A stretch of DNA of 7,757 bases, taken from Gallionellales bacterium GWA2_60_18. Its GTDB lineage: Bacteria; Pseudomonadota; Gammaproteobacteria; Burkholderiales; Gallionellaceae. The notes under the pieces are model-generated. The model was not told where the DNA came from. It saw only the letters and a list, made by a program, of their open reading frames with translations, and made no database searches. The DNA lies in NCBI GenBank assembly GCA_001801105.1, contig MGWS01000006.1, positions 1 through 7,757 on the forward strand, read 5' to 3'. Below are positions 6,481 through 7,757 of this stretch, one piece after another; the stretch's first letter is position 1; every line of letters starts with the position of its first letter. A program made the translations under genes and the position numbers.

Positions 6481-6661
6481 CCATGCGCGAACCGCAAGCA
6501 ACAACACAAACCCAGCAGGTTCGCGCCTCACGTAACACATTGTGCGGAATTGATTTATTTCTCCGCCACAAGAATTGTGCGGGTCTCGAAAAAGCAATTT
6601 TTTCGAGGTTCGCGCAAAGTTCGCCATTAAACGTTGCAAGTCATGGCGTTAAATGCGAACT
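6481..6661 (+). promoter_or_regulatory. CRISPR leader
   Basis: The 181 bases between cas2 and the first repeat are AT-richer than the genes and hold no credible coding frame, as expected of a leader carrying the array promoter and the integration signals. Visible structure: GCGCGAACC at 6485-6493 is the inverted copy of GGTTCGCGC at 6518-6526, which recurs directly at 6607-6615; ATTGTGCGG appears at 6539-6547 and again at 6574-6582; a perfect 9-bp palindrome sits at 6585-6607; and GTTCGC (6619-6624) with GCGAAC (6655-6660) plus CGCCAT/ATGGCG (6622-6627, 6643-6648) form dyads ending at the repeat. I could not place a convincing -35/-10 pair. Function is inferred from position beside cas2, the repeat orientation (ATTGAAAC at the right end) and the identical repeats starting here. 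Confidence 0.8.
6585..6607. repeat. Leader palindrome
   Basis: CTCGAAAAA (6585-6593) and TTTTTCGAG (6599-6607) are exact reverse complements around the loop GCAAT. No T-run follows it on the plus strand, so it does not look like a terminator of cas2. It could be a binding site for a dimeric regulator or an architectural element for integration. No function is known from the sequence. Confidence 0.6.
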
Positions 6662-7757
6662 GTAGCGCCCGCGCCTCGGCGCGGGCGAGGATTGAAACCA
6701 GCAATTCGGCTACACCAGCAACCCGCCCGCCGGGTAGCGCCCGCGCCTCGGCGCGGGCGAGGATTGAAACGGCCACCCACGCGACGTGGTAGGCATAGCA
6801 ACCCGTAGCGCCCGCGCCTCGGCGCGGGCGAGGATTGAAACGAAAAGTAGGTGGTGTCTACCAAAATCCTCGACCGTAGCGCCCGCGCCTCGGCGCGGGC
6901 GAGGATTGAAACACAGCACTCCCTCAACCTGCGGATACTTGGCTGCGTAGCGCCCGCGCCTCGGCGCGGGCGAGGATTGAAACGTCGAGATGATGGGCGG
7001 CATGAAAAACGTACTAATGTAGCGCCCGCGCCTCGGCGCGGGCGAGGATTGAAACGAGTCAAGAAAATGGAGATTTCCCGCTGGGTCTTGTAGCGCCCGC
7101 GCCTCGGCGCGGGCGAGGATTGAAACCCGGCAAATCCAACCGCAACCAGCCGACCTTGCTGTAGCGCCCGCGCCTCGGCGCGGGCGAGGATTGAAACATC
7201 AAGTTGGTGAAGAGCTGCGTGCGGTGATCGCCGGTAGCGCCCGCGCCTCGGCGCGGGCGAGGATTGAAACCTGACCGTTACATTTACTTCGCTCAGCGCG
7301 ACCGCGTAGCGCCCGCGCCTCGGCGCGGGCGAGGATTGAAACTTTATATCGGCGGCTTGCGCGCGCGGTGCGAACAGTAGCGCCCGCGCCTCGGCGCGGG
7401 CGAGGATTGAAACTCAACGCGGGGGGGACAATCGAGCTCGCTGCTGTGTAGCGCCCGCGCCTCGGCGCGGGCGAGGATTGAAACAGCCACGCATACAGCT
7501 CGCACGGACTCGGCGGGGGTAGCGCCCGCGCCTCGGCGCGGGCGAGGATTGAAACAACCGCTGGCACTTGTATCAAAAGACCCACGGCTGTAGCGCCCGC
7601 GCCTCGGCGCGGGCGAGGATTGAAACTCTCGGCTATGGGCAAACGTCGCAGCCGGTAACCCTGTAGCGCCCGCGCCTCGGCGCGGGCGAGGATTGAAACA
7701 TAATGAGGCATTTTGTTTCTCCTTTAACGTAGTTGTAGCGCCCGCGCCTCGGCGCGG
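6662..7757 (+). CRISPR. Type I-C CRISPR array (right end beyond window)
   Basis: Fifteen complete 37-bp repeats start at 6662, 6734, 6805, 6876, 6947, 7019, 7090, 7161, 7234, 7306, 7377, 7448, 7519, 7590 and 7663; a 16th at 7735 is cut by the window after 23 bases. All complete copies are identical. Spacer lengths in order are 35, 34, 34, 34, 35, 34, 34, 36, 35, 34, 34, 34, 34, 36 and 35; no spacer recurs. The repeat begins GTAGCGCCCG and ends AGGATTGAAAC. Bases 5-14 pair with 17-26 in an all-GC stem (in practice nine pairs closed by a CTCG loop). The 11 bases after the stem, AGGATTGAAAC, match the 11-nt handle left by Cas5c cleavage in this subtype. Leader on the left and ATTGAAAC at the right of each repeat mean plus-strand transcription, newest spacer first. 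Identical repeats suggest an active leader-proximal region. Confidence 0.99.

Noticed and set aside
6585..6607. Leader palindrome as an intrinsic terminator for cas2
   Set aside because: The stem contains A and T runs but no T-tract follows it, and terminators are not expected where a leader must direct array transcription.
6649..7062. Minus-strand open frame with repeated NPRPRRGAGAT and ILARAEARAL peptides
   Set aside because: It is the CRISPR repeat translated in shifting frames; repeats plus spacers happen to stay open. Not a gene.
7199..7711. Minus-strand 170-codon open frame over the array
   Set aside because: Same artefact of the repeats, although its ATG does come from the start-like sequence in spacer 15.

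Overview
The window holds most of a type I-C CRISPR-Cas locus on the plus strand, with a toxin-antitoxin (TA) pair at each of two gene junctions. The DNA is GC-rich and the Cas proteins read like those of proteobacterial I-C loci, so a Gram-negative proteobacterium, perhaps a betaproteobacterium, is likely. The taxonomic guess rests on recalled protein style only.

Layout: (1) Positions 1-661 carry a co-directional type II TA pair, a Phd/YefM-like antitoxin whose start codon is cut by one base at the window edge, and a VapC-like PIN-domain toxin. (2) Positions 665-3929 carry the interference genes cas5c, cas8c and cas7c. The 3' third of cas8c contains a strong internal ribosome binding site and an in-frame GTG (2671), predicted to start the small subunit Cas11c. 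(3) Positions 3932-4477 carry a second TA pair on the minus strand: a RelE/ParE-family toxin and a TIGR02574-type 'addiction module component' antitoxin. It lies between cas7c and cas4, a junction that is normally uninterrupted. (4) Positions 4528-6480 carry the adaptation genes cas4, cas1 and cas2. (5) Positions 6481-6661 are a leader, followed by a CRISPR array that runs off the right edge (15 complete identical 37-bp repeats, a partial 16th, 15 spacers of 34-36 bp). The helicase-nuclease gene cas3, normally just upstream of cas5c in this subtype, is not in the window and may lie left of the first TA pair.

How the parts work together, from knowledge of the subtype: Cas4, Cas1 and Cas2 select, trim and integrate new spacers at the leader end. 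The array transcript is cut by Cas5c at the base of the repeat hairpin, leaving an 11-nt 5' handle. Cas5c, Cas7c, Cas8c and Cas11c form Cascade, which finds targets and recruits Cas3. The two TA pairs are not standard parts of I-C loci. They may be passengers that stabilise the locus or have a functional link to it; the sequence alone does not decide. The most notable points are the TA pairs at two operon junctions, the internal cas11c start, the substituted residues at the presumed Cas5c catalytic positions, the long all-GC repeat stem, and GC dips inside cas8c and cas7c.
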